Source: Lucinisca nassula (lineage: Eukaryota > Mollusca > Bivalvia > Lucinida > Lucinidae). From it: a stretch of 64,000 bases of DNA. Of this stretch, positions 37,277-49,068 are shown one piece after another. The notes under the pieces were generated by a model. It had not been told where the DNA came from. It saw only the letters and a program-made list of their open reading frames with translations, and ran no database searches. The stretch spans positions 63,818,587 to 63,882,586 of the forward strand of contig OY757019.1 in NCBI GenBank assembly GCA_963580285.1, read 5' to 3'. Made by a program: the position numbers and the translations under genes. How positions within the stretch are numbered: the first letter of the stretch is position 1; every line of letters starts with the position of its first letter.

Positions 37277-39834
37277 ATCCCCCGACCGAATAGGTTCGGG
37301 GGATATAGCGATCAGCCTGGCGTCCGTCCGTCTGTCCGTCCGTCTCTCCGTCCGTCCGTCCGTAGATGATGGCCATGTGATGGCCATAACGCCTATACCC
37401 TTTGACATTCATTGATGGTTCTTGGCACAATTGTTCGCAAGGCTGAGGCGGCGTGTCATGCGCAAGAACCAGAACTCTGGATGCCATACTTTTTGAGTTA
37501 TCTCCCCTTTTAATAAAATAGAGTGACTACTTTGTGATGGCCATAACTCCAATACCCTTTGAGATATGTTGATGGTACCTGGCACAGTTGTTCACAAGGC
37601 TGAGACAGTGTGTCATGCACAAGAATCACAACTCTGGTTGTCTTGGTTATTGAGTTATCTCCCCTTCCAATAAAATTGAGTTACTACCTTGTGATGGCCA
37701 TAACTCCAATACCCTTTAAGATATATTGATGATACCTGGCAATTGTTCACAAGGCCGAGACGGTGTGTCATCCACAAGAACCACAACTCTGGGTGCCATG
37801 GGTTTCGAGATATCTCCCCTTCCAATAATATAGAGTCACTACCTTGTGATGGCCACATCTCCAATACTCTTTACGATATATTGATGGTACTTGGTACAGT
37901 TGTACATGAGGTTAAGCAGGAGTGTCACGTTCAAGAACCACGACTCTGGGTGCCCGGGTTTTTTTAATTATCTCCCCTGACAATATCACCTTGTGATGGC
38001 CATAACTCCAAAACCTTTCAGATCCTCACCCCTAAACCATATATATTATTGTTCCTTATGATAAGACACATTCATTGACACCAACCTGGGGGGCCCGGAT
38101 GCACTAGGGCCTTGCCCCACCCCCTCCACTTCATAAAAGGCCCAATATTTCGGAAACCTTACAGATCCCCATCCCTAAACCATATATATTCTTGTTCCTT
38201 ATGATAAGACACATTCAGTTATACTAACCTGGGGGCCCCGGGATGCGCCGGGGCTACGCCCCTTCCCCTCCACTACATAAAAGGCCATATATCTCAGAAA
38301 CCGTTCAGATCCCCACCCGAAACCATATATATTCTTGTTCTTTATGATAAGATGCATTCATTGACATCAACCTATGGGGCCCTGGGATGCGCCGGGGCCT
38401 TGCCCCACCCCCTCCACTTCACAAAAGGCCCAATATCTCGGAAACCTTACAGATTCCCACCCCTAAACCATATATATTATTGTTGCTTATGATAAGACAC
38501 ATTCAATGACACCAACCTGGGGGCCCCCTGTGTGAGCCAGGGCCCTGCCCCACCCCCTCCACTTCATAAAAGGCCATATATCTCAGAAACCATTCAGATC
38601 TCCACCCCAAAACCATATATATTATTGTTTCTTATGATAAGACGCATTCAGTGACAACAACCTGGGGGTCCCCTGGGAAGTGACCGGGCCAAGCCCCATC
38701 CCCTCCACTTCAAAAAAGGCCCAACTTCTCAGAAACTGTTCAGATTCCCACCCCTAAACCATATATATTCTTGTTTCTAATGATAACACGCATTCAGTGA
38801 TACCAACATAGGGGTCTCCCGGGATGCGCCATTTCCCCACTCCTCCACTTCATTAAAGGCGATATACCTCAGAAACCTTTCAGATCCCCACCCCAAAATC
38901 ATATATATTCTTGTTTCTTATGATAAGACGCAATCAGTGACACCAACCTGGGGGTCTTCTGGGATGTGCCCGGGCCATGTCCCACCCCCTCCACTCCATA
39001 AAAGGCCCAAAATTCTCAGAAACCGTTCAGATCTGCAACCCTTATCCATATATATTCTTGTTCTTTATGATAAGACGCATTCAGTGATTCCAACCTAGGG
39101 GTCTTCAGGGGTGTGCCGGGGCCATGCCCCACCCTGCTACTTCATAAAAGGCGATAAATCTCAGAAACCGATCAGATTCCCACCCCTAAACCATATATAT
39201 TCTTGTTTCTTATGAAAAAACGCATTCAGAGACACCAACCTGGGGGTCTCTTGGGATGTGCCTGGGCCATTCCCCACCCCCTCCACTTCATAAAAGGCCC
39301 AATATATCAGAAACCGTTAAGACCTCCACCCATAAACCATATATTTTCTTGTTCCTTATGATAAGATGCATTCAATGATATCAAATTGGGCTCTGTTGGG
39401 TCATCTCCCTACCCTCCACTTCATAAAAGGCCTAATATTTCAGATACAGAGTCCACATGGAATGGGGGTTCATTTGGGAGACTTTATAATCAATAAATTA
39501 AAACCATACATGCCTGCCAGTGGGCAGAGCCCGCCTGAGCTCTGGTGAGCATCGTGGCCCATGGGCCTCTTGTTTACTTATCTCCCCTGACAGTATAACC
39601 TTGTGATGGCCATAACTGCAATACTTTTGGGTGCTCTAACTGCTAGGGTGTTCGAACTAATTGGTCACCTACCGGTAAATGACCAATTAATTCGAACAGT
39701 AAAAAAATAATACTGATCCTGGTGTCCGAATTATTAGAAAATATCAGATCGAAATATATTGCTGGTTTAATTCTGTTGCACTTTCTATTGGTGAACAATT
39801 TTCTGAAGGCCATATTGGCTTTTGGTCGGGGGAT
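37277..39834 (+). mobile_element. Nested tandem-repeat element, ATCCCCCGACC family
   Basis: It starts ATCCCCCGACC (37277-37287) with a hairpin (TCCCCCGACCGAATAGGTTCGGGGGA), then (GTCC)n at 37321-37363, and tandem monomers. The mirror of the first 11 bases, GGTCGGGGGAT, is at 39824-39834. Two arrays lie inside. TGATGGCCATAACTCC units sit at 37379, 37535, 37692, 37847 and 37994 (147-157-bp spacing). After them come about ten 141-147-bp units. Near 39530-39570 it has a tail (GTGAGCATCGTGGCCCATGGGCCTCTTG) like that of the AGCTCACCTGAGCC family. The right boundary is therefore uncertain and could be 39570. Confidence 0.5.
38010..39440 (+). repeat. Tandem array of the 141-147-bp repeat (central block)
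   Basis: About ten units. CCATATATATT begins at about 38038, 38180, 38323, 38468, 38613, 38759, 38900, 39046, 39191 and 39338. Orientation and sequence match the left-arm block at 20440-21455. Confidence 0.92.
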
Positions 39835-40297
39835 TTGCCATCTCTTCCGATGGCTATTTTCTAATCAGATGAGGTTTATATCTACCAGTGGTATAAATAC
39901 ATAATATACCACCACATTGCACTGATTGCTTTTCCGTGGGTTTCAGGATTTGAGACATTTGAGGCCAGTCTAAAAGAAAAGATGGTACTGTCTTAAGTTT
40001 CGCGAAAAGTCATTTCAGCGTTGTGGTACATGTATATGGTAAATTATACAACTGGGAGATATCATCTTCATCTGAAAATAGTCATACATTCACAACACAT
40101 TTTGACAAGCTGTCTCATGTCGTTAAAAAGATTGTAAAACCATTTTGAGGATATTATCTCAAAGTAATAAATTGATATAGAACAGCTTTTGTTGCCTTCT
40201 CTACAATCAGAAAGAAAGGGTCTCAGAACAAAGCTGTTCTGTTTCTATTAGAGATGTTTCACGGGCATCGATAAACGAGGGTAGAGCGTCGAGTATC
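39835..40297. other. Inner loop edge on the right
   Basis: No gene. Just upstream, at 39658-39695, is an inverted pair (TTCGAACTAATTGGTCA / TGACCAATTAATTCGAA). 40062-40240 mirrors 36900-37062 imperfectly. Nothing else is recognisable. Confidence 0.45.
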
Positions 40298-40639
40298 GAT
40301 GTGAAGGCAGCGTATCGCTAATCATGCGCTGTCAAACAAACTAAATTAACAACCATCGCGTTGACTGATATATAATCCGTTTAAAGAAAAAGAGAGAGAA
40401 AAAAGTAAATAGATTTAATATTGTTTGCTCTGAAATATCAAACAATTCAATAACATTCTAGCCAGTTTTACAGGGAGGCGAAATCTTGCTTCTATCTGTT
40501 GGACGCCAGATTTCTGCTAAGTTAAGTCAGACGTACCTAGCGGGATTTGCCTGATCATATCTAAAAGGGCGACGATCTGCCGATGGTAACTATTTCCATC
40601 ATAAATAAAACTAGAAAATGCTTTTGTAAAACACTAGGC

Positions 40640-41815
40640 CCCCAACTATATGTTTGTCTGTAAAATATGGATAAAATGCCAACGTTCAACAAGGTTACTC
40701 AAGGACACATGCCAAATATCATCAGTCTAGTTACGTCCAAAAAGGGGTGTAATTCAGGAAAACATTTACAGTTTTTTTTTTCAAAAGTTAATTAGGTCAT
40801 CTACACCAAACAGCATGCCAAATATCATGAGCCTAGCTCAAGCGGTCCTCCAGATATTTTGTTGACAAAATTTCCTAGAGCCGCAATGCATAAGTCTATA
40901 AAGGGCATAATTCAGTCAAAAATTACAGAATTCCGTCAAAAGTTAATCAGGTCATTTACATATTAGTCCCAAACTGTATGCCAAATATCATGCGACTATC
41001 TCAAGCAGTTCTACAGATTTTTTGTTGACAAGGCTCCCTTTAGCAGCAATGCGTTATTCCAAAAAGAGGACATAATTCAGTCAAAAATTTACAGAATTGC
41101 GTCAAAAAACAATCAGGTATTCTACATATTAGTCCCAGACTGTATGCTAAATATCATATGCCTATCTCAATCGGTTCTTCATGTATTTTGTTATTTTGTT
41201 GACAAGGTATCCTGTAGTTGCAATGCATGTCCGAAAAAAGGCATAATTTAGTCAAAAATGATCTGGAATTTCATCAAAAGTTAATCAAGTCATGTACACA
41301 TTAGTCCCAAACAGTATGCCAAATATCATGAGACTAGCTCAAGCGGCCCTCCAGATATTTTGTTGAAAAGGTTGTCCAATTGTTATAATGGCAGTCGAAA
41401 AAAGGAGGTATAACATTTTTTACGGAATTTCGTCAAAAGTTAATCAGGTCATCTACGCATTGATCCCAAACTGTCTGCCAAATATCAGGATCCTAACTCA
41501 AGCGGTTCACCTGATGTTTTGTTGACAGTGTTTTCTTATTGTTAGAATGGCAAACTCAAGTCTGATGAAAAAAAATTTCGGGTCCATTGTTTTCATGCTC
41601 ATCCCAAATATGAAATTTCAAGATATTAGCTCAAGCCATTATAATGTTTCGGACGGGCGGAAGGACGGGTGGACGGACAGGACCAAACCAATATGCCCCG
41701 TCAACTTCTCCGAATTTGGGGACATAAACAAAACCTGAAGCATTTGCTGTAAGCAAATGCAGTGAAACTAGATGTGGGTCGTGCAAATATATCGTAGAAG
41801 GTTCCTTAGTAAAAT
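40640..41815 (-). mobile_element. Tandem-repeat element with GCATTTGCTG hairpin, uninterrupted copy
   Basis: Mirror of 24960-27110 without the retroelement. The hairpin is GCATTTGCTGTAAGCAAATGC (41741-41761) and a (GGAC)n tract lies at 41651-41680. Poly-A (about 41822-41845) corresponds to the poly-T at 24938-24955. Confidence 0.75.
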
Positions 41816-42018
41816 TTAAACAAACAAACAAAAAAAAAAAAAAAACAAGATTTTAACGTAAATGAAATTATATCACGCACATCACAAATGCCATTCACGT
41901 TATTCATGCAAAAGTTATGATGAACAATATTTAGGGGAGACAAATAATTTCCGGAACAGAACTACCCTACACAACCATCGTATCCGACATGAGTATATAC
42001 ACGTCACGGAATTAACGT

Positions 42019-42750
42019 CTGATAGTAGGCGTTTATGTTGTAGAACAGTAGTGTACATTCTGATAGTGGACATGTATGTAGTAGAACAGTAGTGTACAGA
42101 CTGATAGTGGGAGTGTGTGTAGTAGGACAGTAGTGAACAGTCTGGTAGAGGGCGTGTATGAAGAAGAACAGTAGTAAACAGTCTGATAGTGGGTGTGTAT
42201 GTAGTAGAACAGTAGTGTACAGTCTGGTAGTGGGCGTGTATGTAGTAGAACAGTAGTGTATAGTCTGATAGTGGGTATGTATGTAGTAGAACAGTAGTAT
42301 ACAGGGTGATAGTGGGCGTGTATGGTGTAGAACAGTAGTGAACAGTCTTATAGTGGGCGTGTATGTATTAGAACAGTAGTGTACAGTCTGATAGTGAGCG
42401 TGTATGTAGTAGAACAGTAGTATACAGGGTGATAGTGGGCGTGTATGTAGTAGAACAGTAGTGTACAGTCTGATAGTGGGCGTGTATGTAGCAGACAGTA
42501 GTACAGTCTGATATAGTGGGCGTGTATGTAGTAGGACAGTAGTGTACAGTCTGATAGTGGGCGTGTATGTAGAAGAGTAGTGTACAGTCTGATAGTGGGC
42601 GTGTATGTAGTAGAAAAGTAGTGTACAGTCTGGTAGTGGGCGAGTATGTAGTAGAACAGTTGCGTTCAGTCCGATAGTGGGCGTGTATGAAGTAGAACAG
42701 TAGTATACAGTGTGATAGTGGGCGTGTATGAAGTATGACAGTAGTGTCAA
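42019..42750 (-). repeat. 41-bp satellite, right-arm block
   Basis: About 18 units read on the minus strand, followed (on that strand, upstream) by the SINE pair at 42751-43320. The minus strand stays open for 290 codons for the same reason as in the other blocks. Confidence 0.95.
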
Positions 42751-43320
42751 AAAGTGGAGTTTTTGTTGTTGGACAACCGACTCGCACAGCTGAACGGGCT
42801 GCGAACATCTAAGTGGTGTTACCAGTATCAAGTTTTCGGTCAGATTCAGCTCTGCCAGAATGTAATCTGCATCCACATCTATTTCTAAAGCCTCGGTGAT
42901 CGGGGGCCTAAAATTGACAAGAGAGATACCAAAAAAGTCGAATGGGAAGGTGAAGACCCCTGTTGCCCCTATGTCGACTTATACTGATGTAACCCATATA
43001 ATCACCATTAGGCCCACACTCATCGGGGCTTTAGAAAAAGATGTGGTTGCAAATTGCGTCCTGACCGGCAGAGCTGAAGCCGACTTTATACTTGTAATAC
43101 CTCTTAGCAGGTCTAAGACAGCCAAGCTAGAGTTGTGCGTGTCAGGCCGCCCATTTACAAAACTACACTTTGTTTCAGCGGACGGTAGCGCTTGGAATGT
43201 CATTTCATCCCACAGTCGGGTAAAAGTTCCGCGAAAGAGAGAAGCAACGTCTCCAAAATGACCTAAACATGTGTTGACGGGGACGTAAAACCTCCATCAA
43301 AACAAAACAAAACAAAAACT
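42751..43320. mobile_element. Head-to-head SINE pair, right arm
   Basis: Mirror of 23295-23860. The junction at 42800-42830 reads GAACATCTAAGTGGTGTTACC where the left arm has AGTTCGAAGC, so there are a few substitutions between the arms here. Confidence 0.7.
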
Positions 43321-44394
43321 CCCTCTCAAGCTCTTGGAAGGGTGTGTGGAAGTGGCCAAACAGCCGACATCGCTCAATCCAGTGTATGGTCCACAAACAC
43401 CGGTTTCTTCTTAGTCCTCAATTACGTACCAGTAGCGCAAAAATTGCGGACTGCTCGAATAGGGAGCCAAAATACACAATGTTCAATGTTCCCATTTTAT
43501 CAAATGAAAACAGATAGTGTCGTTAGAAGGAAAGAGAAAGAAAAGCTCTTTATCGCTACGCATTGTTATTCAGAATATACACGTCACGGAATTAACGTAA
43601 CGTGACCCCCCCCCCCCCCACCACCCGGCACGTTAAAACTTCCCTTATAATAACTTATACAGGCTTTGAAGATTACTTTTCTGAAACCGGTCAGCCGTAA
43701 ATAACATTACAGTTGTCTGTGCATCCATCTCTTCTGTGAAGTTTCATGAATCTATCCCAGGAGTTATCACTGGGTCACCAAAATGGAATATTTTAAGACT
43801 TTTAGTTGCCATGACAAGCTATCAAATTGTGTGGTTGACACATAAGTCACTTGTCTAGAGAGCACTTTTCAAGGAACCTTTCTGTAACAGTTTATCTGCA
43901 ACGAATACCATTTTTGTCAATTTTTCCAAGGTTCTTGAGCAATGGCAATAAAAACACAAATTTTGTAGAAGCTTAAACAAAGAACCTTTCTGCACAGTAT
44001 CAGCCTTAAATGCAATATGGCTTCTGAGGAGTTGATTTTTGAATATTTTTTCAGTTTTAAGCCTGTCCATCACCATGGCAACTAATCAAAATGAGAGGTG
44101 GGCACAAAAATCATACATCAGGTAGATGACTATCCAAGGAACATTTCTGTAAAAGTTGTGTCAAAATATCTGCAACGGCTTGGCACCAAATGCCATTTTT
44201 CGAATTTACCCATTATAAACCTGTGGCACTCTAAGTTGCCGTGGTAACCAAACTAAAGAGCCGAATTTCCTATAACCACACCCTCTCCCCATAAACTTTC
44301 GATCAAGGATACTACAGTTGAAATTTGGTCCCAATCGACCCAGTGGCTTCAGAGGAGGTATCGTTTGAAAGTATGTTTATTTCTGCTGCAGAAC

Positions 44395-44790
44395 ATATAT
44401 TCCGGGTTCTCGTTAGAACCGCCTCAAAACAGAGATTGTAGGTACTTGTCAGACCTCATTGTCTATCTATGGTACTCGATTGAACCATTTCAATGATGCG
44501 GTTCTAACGAGTACATACAATCTATTCTAACGAGTACCCTCAATGTATTTTTGGAGCAGACATTTTTCTAGTTGCTTAGAAGTGTGGTACTAGTTTGAAC
44601 CACCTCATGGTGATCCAAAACACATAGATTGACGGTACTCGTTTGAACCGTACCAAAGCCTAGATTGTAGGTGCTCGTTAGAACCGCCTCAGTTTGGCGG
44701 TTAAAACGAGTACTGCACATATATTATGTACTCATTAGAATCGCCGAATTCAGACGGTATTAACGAGTACTCACAATCTATTTATGCTCA
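44395..44790. repeat. GTACTCGTTAGAACCGCC palindromes, right arm
   Basis: Reverse complement of 21785-22235, nearly identical. Confidence 0.8.
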
Positions 44791-45169
44791 CAAAGTATGT
44801 TTTGCAAATAAGAAAAAAATAATGTATACCCCTGCGACCCCACTTTTCCCTATATGAAGTGGACTTACCAGGGTACAGATTTCACGTTTTTGTTTACCTG
44901 GTACATCAGAGTTATGTCAAAGGGGAATGGGGAAACATTCTATGTAGTTAGAATATTGCTCTAACAATAACTGGTAGTTTTCAAATGCACTATAGCAGGA
45001 CAGTACTTTCTCTATTGTGTTAAAATCCCTTTGTTGAAGTTGGCGACCCACTGGAGTAAAAAAAAAAAAAACAGAACTCAGATGGTCACTGCCAAATGGC
45101 AGCCATATATTTCAACATGATATGATTTTAATCTACCAATTATAATGTTTACTTAACGAGCCCCCCGCC

Positions 45170-46215
45170 CCCACCCCACCCCCAAATGAGCACCCATGTG
45201 GACTGTATCTGAAATATTAGGCCTTTTATGCATTAGAGGGGTTGGGGCATGGACCCATTGGAGCCTTGGTTGGTATCTCTAAATGCGTTTTTATCATATT
45301 TTGAAAAAGACTATATATGGTTTAGAGGTGGGGATCTGTATAGTTCCTGAGATATAAGGCATTTTAAGCAGTGGAAGGTTGGGGCATGGTCCCGGCGGAT
45401 CCAAGAAAGCCCAAGAGTGTTGTCAATGAATGAGTCTTATCATAAGGGCCAAAAAACATATATGGTTATGGGGTGGGATCTGTATGGTTTCTGAGATATG
45501 AGACCCTTTTATGAAGTGGAGGGGAGAGGAATGGCCCCTGCCCAAGTTGGTGTGACTGAATGTGTCTAATAACAAGGAACAAGAATGTTTATGATTATGG
45601 GGTGGGGATTATTTGAATGGCTTCTGAGATATATGGCCTTTTATGAAGTGGAGGGGCGGGACATTGCCCCAGCACATTGCCCCAGCACAAAGAGACCCCC
45701 AGGTTAGTGTGACGGAATGAGTCTTATCATAAGGAACACGAATATATATGGTTTAAGGGTGGGGATCTGAACGGTTTCTTAGATATATGGCTTTTAATGA
45801 AATAAAGGTGAGAGACATGGCCCGGCGCATCCCCGGGGACCACCAGGCTGGTGTCGCTCAATGTGTCTTATAATAAAGAACAAGAATATATATGGTTTAC
45901 GGATGGGACTCTGTAAAAGTTCTGAGATATAAGGCCTTTTATGAAGTGGAGGGGGTGAGGCAGGGCCCAGGCATGGCCCGGGGGACCCCCAGGCTGGTGT
46001 CACTGAATGAATCTTATCATAAGGAACAAGAATATATATGGTTTCGGGTGGGGATCTGAACGGTTTCTGAGATATATGGCTTTTTAATGGAGTAAAGGGG
46101 TGAAGCGTGGGCCTGGGCCACCCGTGGACTACCAGGCTGGTGTCACTTAATGTGTCTTATCATAAGGAACAAGAATATATGTGGTTTATGGGTGGGGTTC
46201 TGTAAGATTCATAAT
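45170..46215 (-). repeat. 141-147-bp tandem array, right arm block
   Basis: Reverse complement of 20440-21455, about seven units with the same unit order and the same distinctive variants (for example the doubled CATTGCCCCAGCA at 45663-45689 against 20950-20972). Confidence 0.9.
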
Positions 46216-46498
46216 GAAAACAGGCCTATTCAAATATATTGAAAAGTTTACCGCCAAAAAATGAAAATTTTCAGATAAAAAATTCGGCTGCTTTTCGTAT
46301 TTCTGCTCTAAACATAGTTTGTGGGTACTCGTTAGAACCGCCTTAGTAACATTGATTGTGGGTACTCGTTAGAACCGCCTCAGTGCGGCAGTTCTTACGA
46401 GTACCCACAATCTATGTTTTTGAGCAGAAATAAGGTGTTATGTTTAGCCGAAGTGCTAATTAAATCAAAAGTAGTAACCAAAATAGTATCCATTTAAC

Positions 46499-46499
<1 letters not shown>

Positions 46500-46550
<51 letters not shown>

Positions 46551-46593
46551 TCCATCCGTTCATTTGTCCGTCCTACCGTCCGTCCGTCCTTCC

Positions 46594-46675
<82 letters not shown>

Positions 46676-46676
46676 G

Positions 46677-46730
<54 letters not shown>

Positions 46731-46800
46731 ATTTATTCATTCATTCATAAATCATTTATCTCCACCCGCCCATGTGTCTGTCTGTCCGTCCGTCTGTCCG
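46500..46800. repeat. Microsatellite cluster: (CT)n, (TCTA)n, (GTCC)n
   Basis: (CT)n at 46502-46546, two TCTA blocks (46594-46673, 46678-46731), then ATTCATTCATTC and GTCTGTCTGTCCGTCC. It is longer than the left-arm counterpart, as expected of a fast-mutating repeat. Confidence 0.95.
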
Positions 46801-47928
46801 TTCATTAAACAAATCATCAATTATGTGTGTGGGTACGAGTTGACTCGGGTACGAGTTGACCAGAAACCGTTGCGGTTCCGGGTTTTAGTCCGGTTCGGCT
46901 TTTATCAAGAGCGCTGCTGCTAGTGCTATGACAAAACGACCAAATATTATGACTTTTACATTGACTATTATGTTGAAACAATCCAATAATATGGTGAGCA
47001 TATACAATGATATATTTTACCACCAAATAAACTGCTCTTCTTATCCAATATTATAGTCACCACACTGCAGGGTATGACACATGAATCAAATACTTTGTAT
47101 TTAAATCAAATACTATTATTATAACACAAAATAGATTGCCTGATGGGACTAGTATCATGGCATCAACAGCCATTGATGTATGCATTTGATAAAAAAAATT
47201 GTTGCTGACCAATTATTATAATCAATGCACATATTAATATGCTGCTTGCACCAAGTAATATTCATATCACACCTGTCAAATTAAATGTTTTGACCAAATA
47301 AAGTGCCCTTCGAACCAATCCCTGTATACACTTTACTCAGTATTATGACAAATGCATCCAATGCTTTGATACCAACACCAAGTGTTTTATGTGTTGGATC
47401 AAATAAATTGCAAAACTGACCAAATATTGTAACCAGTCTATACACCATTATGTTGGCTGCATCAAATACTATGACGCCACTACCCAATAATTTATACATT
47501 TAACCCAGTAAAATATTAATTTGATCAGGTAAAATGTTAAACGAATAATATAGTCTGACCTTTACGTATACCAGCTTAAAAATTTACCAACTGTTATATT
47601 TATTGCACTGAGTGCAATGGTGAATGAGTCTAATACTGTGTTATTTAAACCAAATATCATAGTTTGTACACGCAATAATTTATCCGCTGAATCCAGTATT
47701 ATGGCACCACCATCAACTGCTATATGCAGTTCATTGGATAATATGCTACGCCGACCAAATATCATAACCAATGCACACAGTAGTTTGTTGTTTGCACCCA
47801 ATACTATGACTCCATCACTGAATGATTTACAAATCTGATCCAGTAAAATATGCATTTGATCAAATATATTGACCACTGCGTCTACCAACTTGCACATACA
47901 GACCTTAAGACAGCCATGGCTTTCCATA

Positions 47929-47934
47929 GACTTG
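47929..47934. repeat. Target-site duplication, right copy (GACTTG)
   Basis: Identical to 18771-18776 and directly abutting the right end of the giant element. Confidence 0.92.
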
Positions 47935-48586
47935 GAAGAGGCTCGTCAAACCAGCTGGAGAACGTTTTACAGATCGCAATATGGCATACACGCAAGTTTT
48001 CATTGACGTTCTCCATAACATCAGCCCTTCTAGACTTAAATATTTTGATGAAAGTGGATTTCAACTGCCCGCTTGTTGTCACCCAGTTTATGGGCATTCG
48101 CGAAAGGGGGAATTAGCCGTTGAAGTTCATCGCGGGCAGAAAACTCCAAACATTACACTTAATTTGCTTATTGGAGTATCAGGTGTATCATACGCAAATA
48201 TTGTGGATGGGGCCAGCAACACAGGTACGTTTTTGGAATTTTTTCACGAGGCTTTACAATCATGTGACAATAATGGAAATATGTGTTTAAATCCAGGGGA
48301 CCTGGTTATAGTAGACAACTGTGCTATACACCGTTTTAGAGCCGAGCAGATTATGGTTGTGATGTTGGGACAAGCAGGCATTGAATACGTGTTCACGCCT
48401 GCGTACTCGCCCACATTAAACCCTGTGGAACTGTGTTTTCAACACATCAAGAAACTTCTTCGCTCAAGCGAACTTCGAGCTGTGGCTAAAGACAATCTTC
48501 AGTATGCTATTATGACGGCGGTGAACAGAATTACATCGTCAGATTGTGCTGGATATTTTAGACTTATTGACTATTTGCGGATGTAA
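47935..48586 (+). pseudogene. Tc1/mariner-type transposase, catalytic half (split)
   Basis: This is the DDE catalytic domain continuing the frame interrupted at 18776. Visible motifs are the first Asp in YFDESGF (from about 48040), the second Asp in VIVDNCAIH (about 48308-48334) and the Glu in YSPTLNPVE (48403-48429). Exactly 37 residues separate the second Asp and the Glu, a DD37E spacing. The C-terminus is intact to the stop at 48584-48586. The first in-frame Met is at 47981, downstream of the true junction, so the half by itself has no proper start. No internal stop or frameshift is present, which implies the gene was intact when the giant element inserted. Confidence 0.9.
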
Positions 48587-48604
48587 ACTGATGTTATGCC
48601 TAAG

Positions 48605-48800
48605 AGATTTAACCGCGCCTTCGTGGTCTAATGTGAAAGGTCGCTGACTCTTAATCATTGCTCCCTGTGGTTGTAGCTCTGCTCGGGAGACATGGGGTAT
48701 GCCAAGTTCTGCAACGGAAAATCAGGTGGTTTCACTCCGGTTTTCGTCCGACTCTAACAATCGGCCGGCCCGAATGTGTAACCTTACCCTCATCACTGAG
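48605..48800 (+). mobile_element. tRNA-type SINE (third family), adjoining the transposase
   Basis: GATTTAACCGCGCCTTCGTGG, GCTGACTCTTAATC, GCCAAGTTCTGCAACGGAA and GGTTTTCGTCCGACTCT. Related copies are at 51840-51985 and 59385-59620. The copy at 59385 also sits immediately after the decayed transposase, at the homologous position, so the SINE was present in the ancestor of both. Confidence 0.65.
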
Positions 48801-49068
48801 TAGTCTAAACATAACAATTTCATATGATCAAATGCTGTTGCTTTTTGTTGTTGTTGTTTTTTATTTAAGCTGACAATAGTGTACCAACAAAAAGATTTTG
48901 GGAAACATGATTTTAAAGGATAAAGCAACTTGACCTAATCTTTTTATTGGGTGTATCTGAATTTTCTACCCTGTCGGAGATTGTAACAAAACGTTTGACG
49001 TGAAGAAAAAGCTATCTAATCTAACGCAATACTCTGATGCTTCCACGCAGAGATTGAACCGAAAAACT
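48801..49068. other. No gene; a SINE scrap
   Basis: 49033-49062 (TGATGCTTCCACGCAGAG) is a plus-strand piece of the main SINE. The rest is unrecognised. Confidence 0.45.

Larger units (their letters stand above)
18777..47928. mobile_element. Giant long-inverted-repeat transposon, 29,152 bp, non-autonomous
   Basis: It is delimited by the perfect 6-bp duplication GACTTG and by inverted ends that begin TATGGAAAGCCATGGC and match base for base for well over 100 bp. It interrupts a transposase gene in frame, so its edges can be set exactly. Contents in order: left arm (18777-27470), 41-bp satellite (27471-36580), loop with a nested tandem-repeat element (36581-40297), right arm (40298-47928). I see no transposase, integrase, polymerase or capsid gene, so mobilisation must have been supplied in trans or the coding part has been lost. 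The 6-bp duplication and TAT...ATA ends fit what I recall of IS3EU elements (TAY...RTA, 6 bp). Polinton/Maverick also duplicates 6 bp but has different ends and genes. Confidence 0.88.
40298..47928 (-). repeat. Right inverted arm of the giant element
   Basis: Reverse-complement copy of the left arm, starting at GATGTGAAGGCAGCG (mirror of 27456-27470) and ending CTTTCCATA. Differences from the left arm are the missing retroelement insertion (site near 41205), fewer 41-bp units, a longer TCTA run, and scattered substitutions and small indels. Open frames at 42896-43261, 43342-43605, 46564-46923 and 47562-47927 mirror left-arm frames and are not genes. Confidence 0.9.

Noticed and set aside
18777..47928. 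Polinton/Maverick element
   Set aside because: The 6-bp duplication fits, but no polymerase, integrase, ATPase or capsid-type frame is present and the termini are TAT...ATA.
18777..47928. Assembly artefact joining two haplotypes head to head
   Set aside because: The exact 6-bp duplication, in-frame continuity of the interrupted transposase, and real differences between arms (retroelement, repeat numbers) argue for a biological insertion. Collapse or misjoining inside the satellite cannot be excluded.
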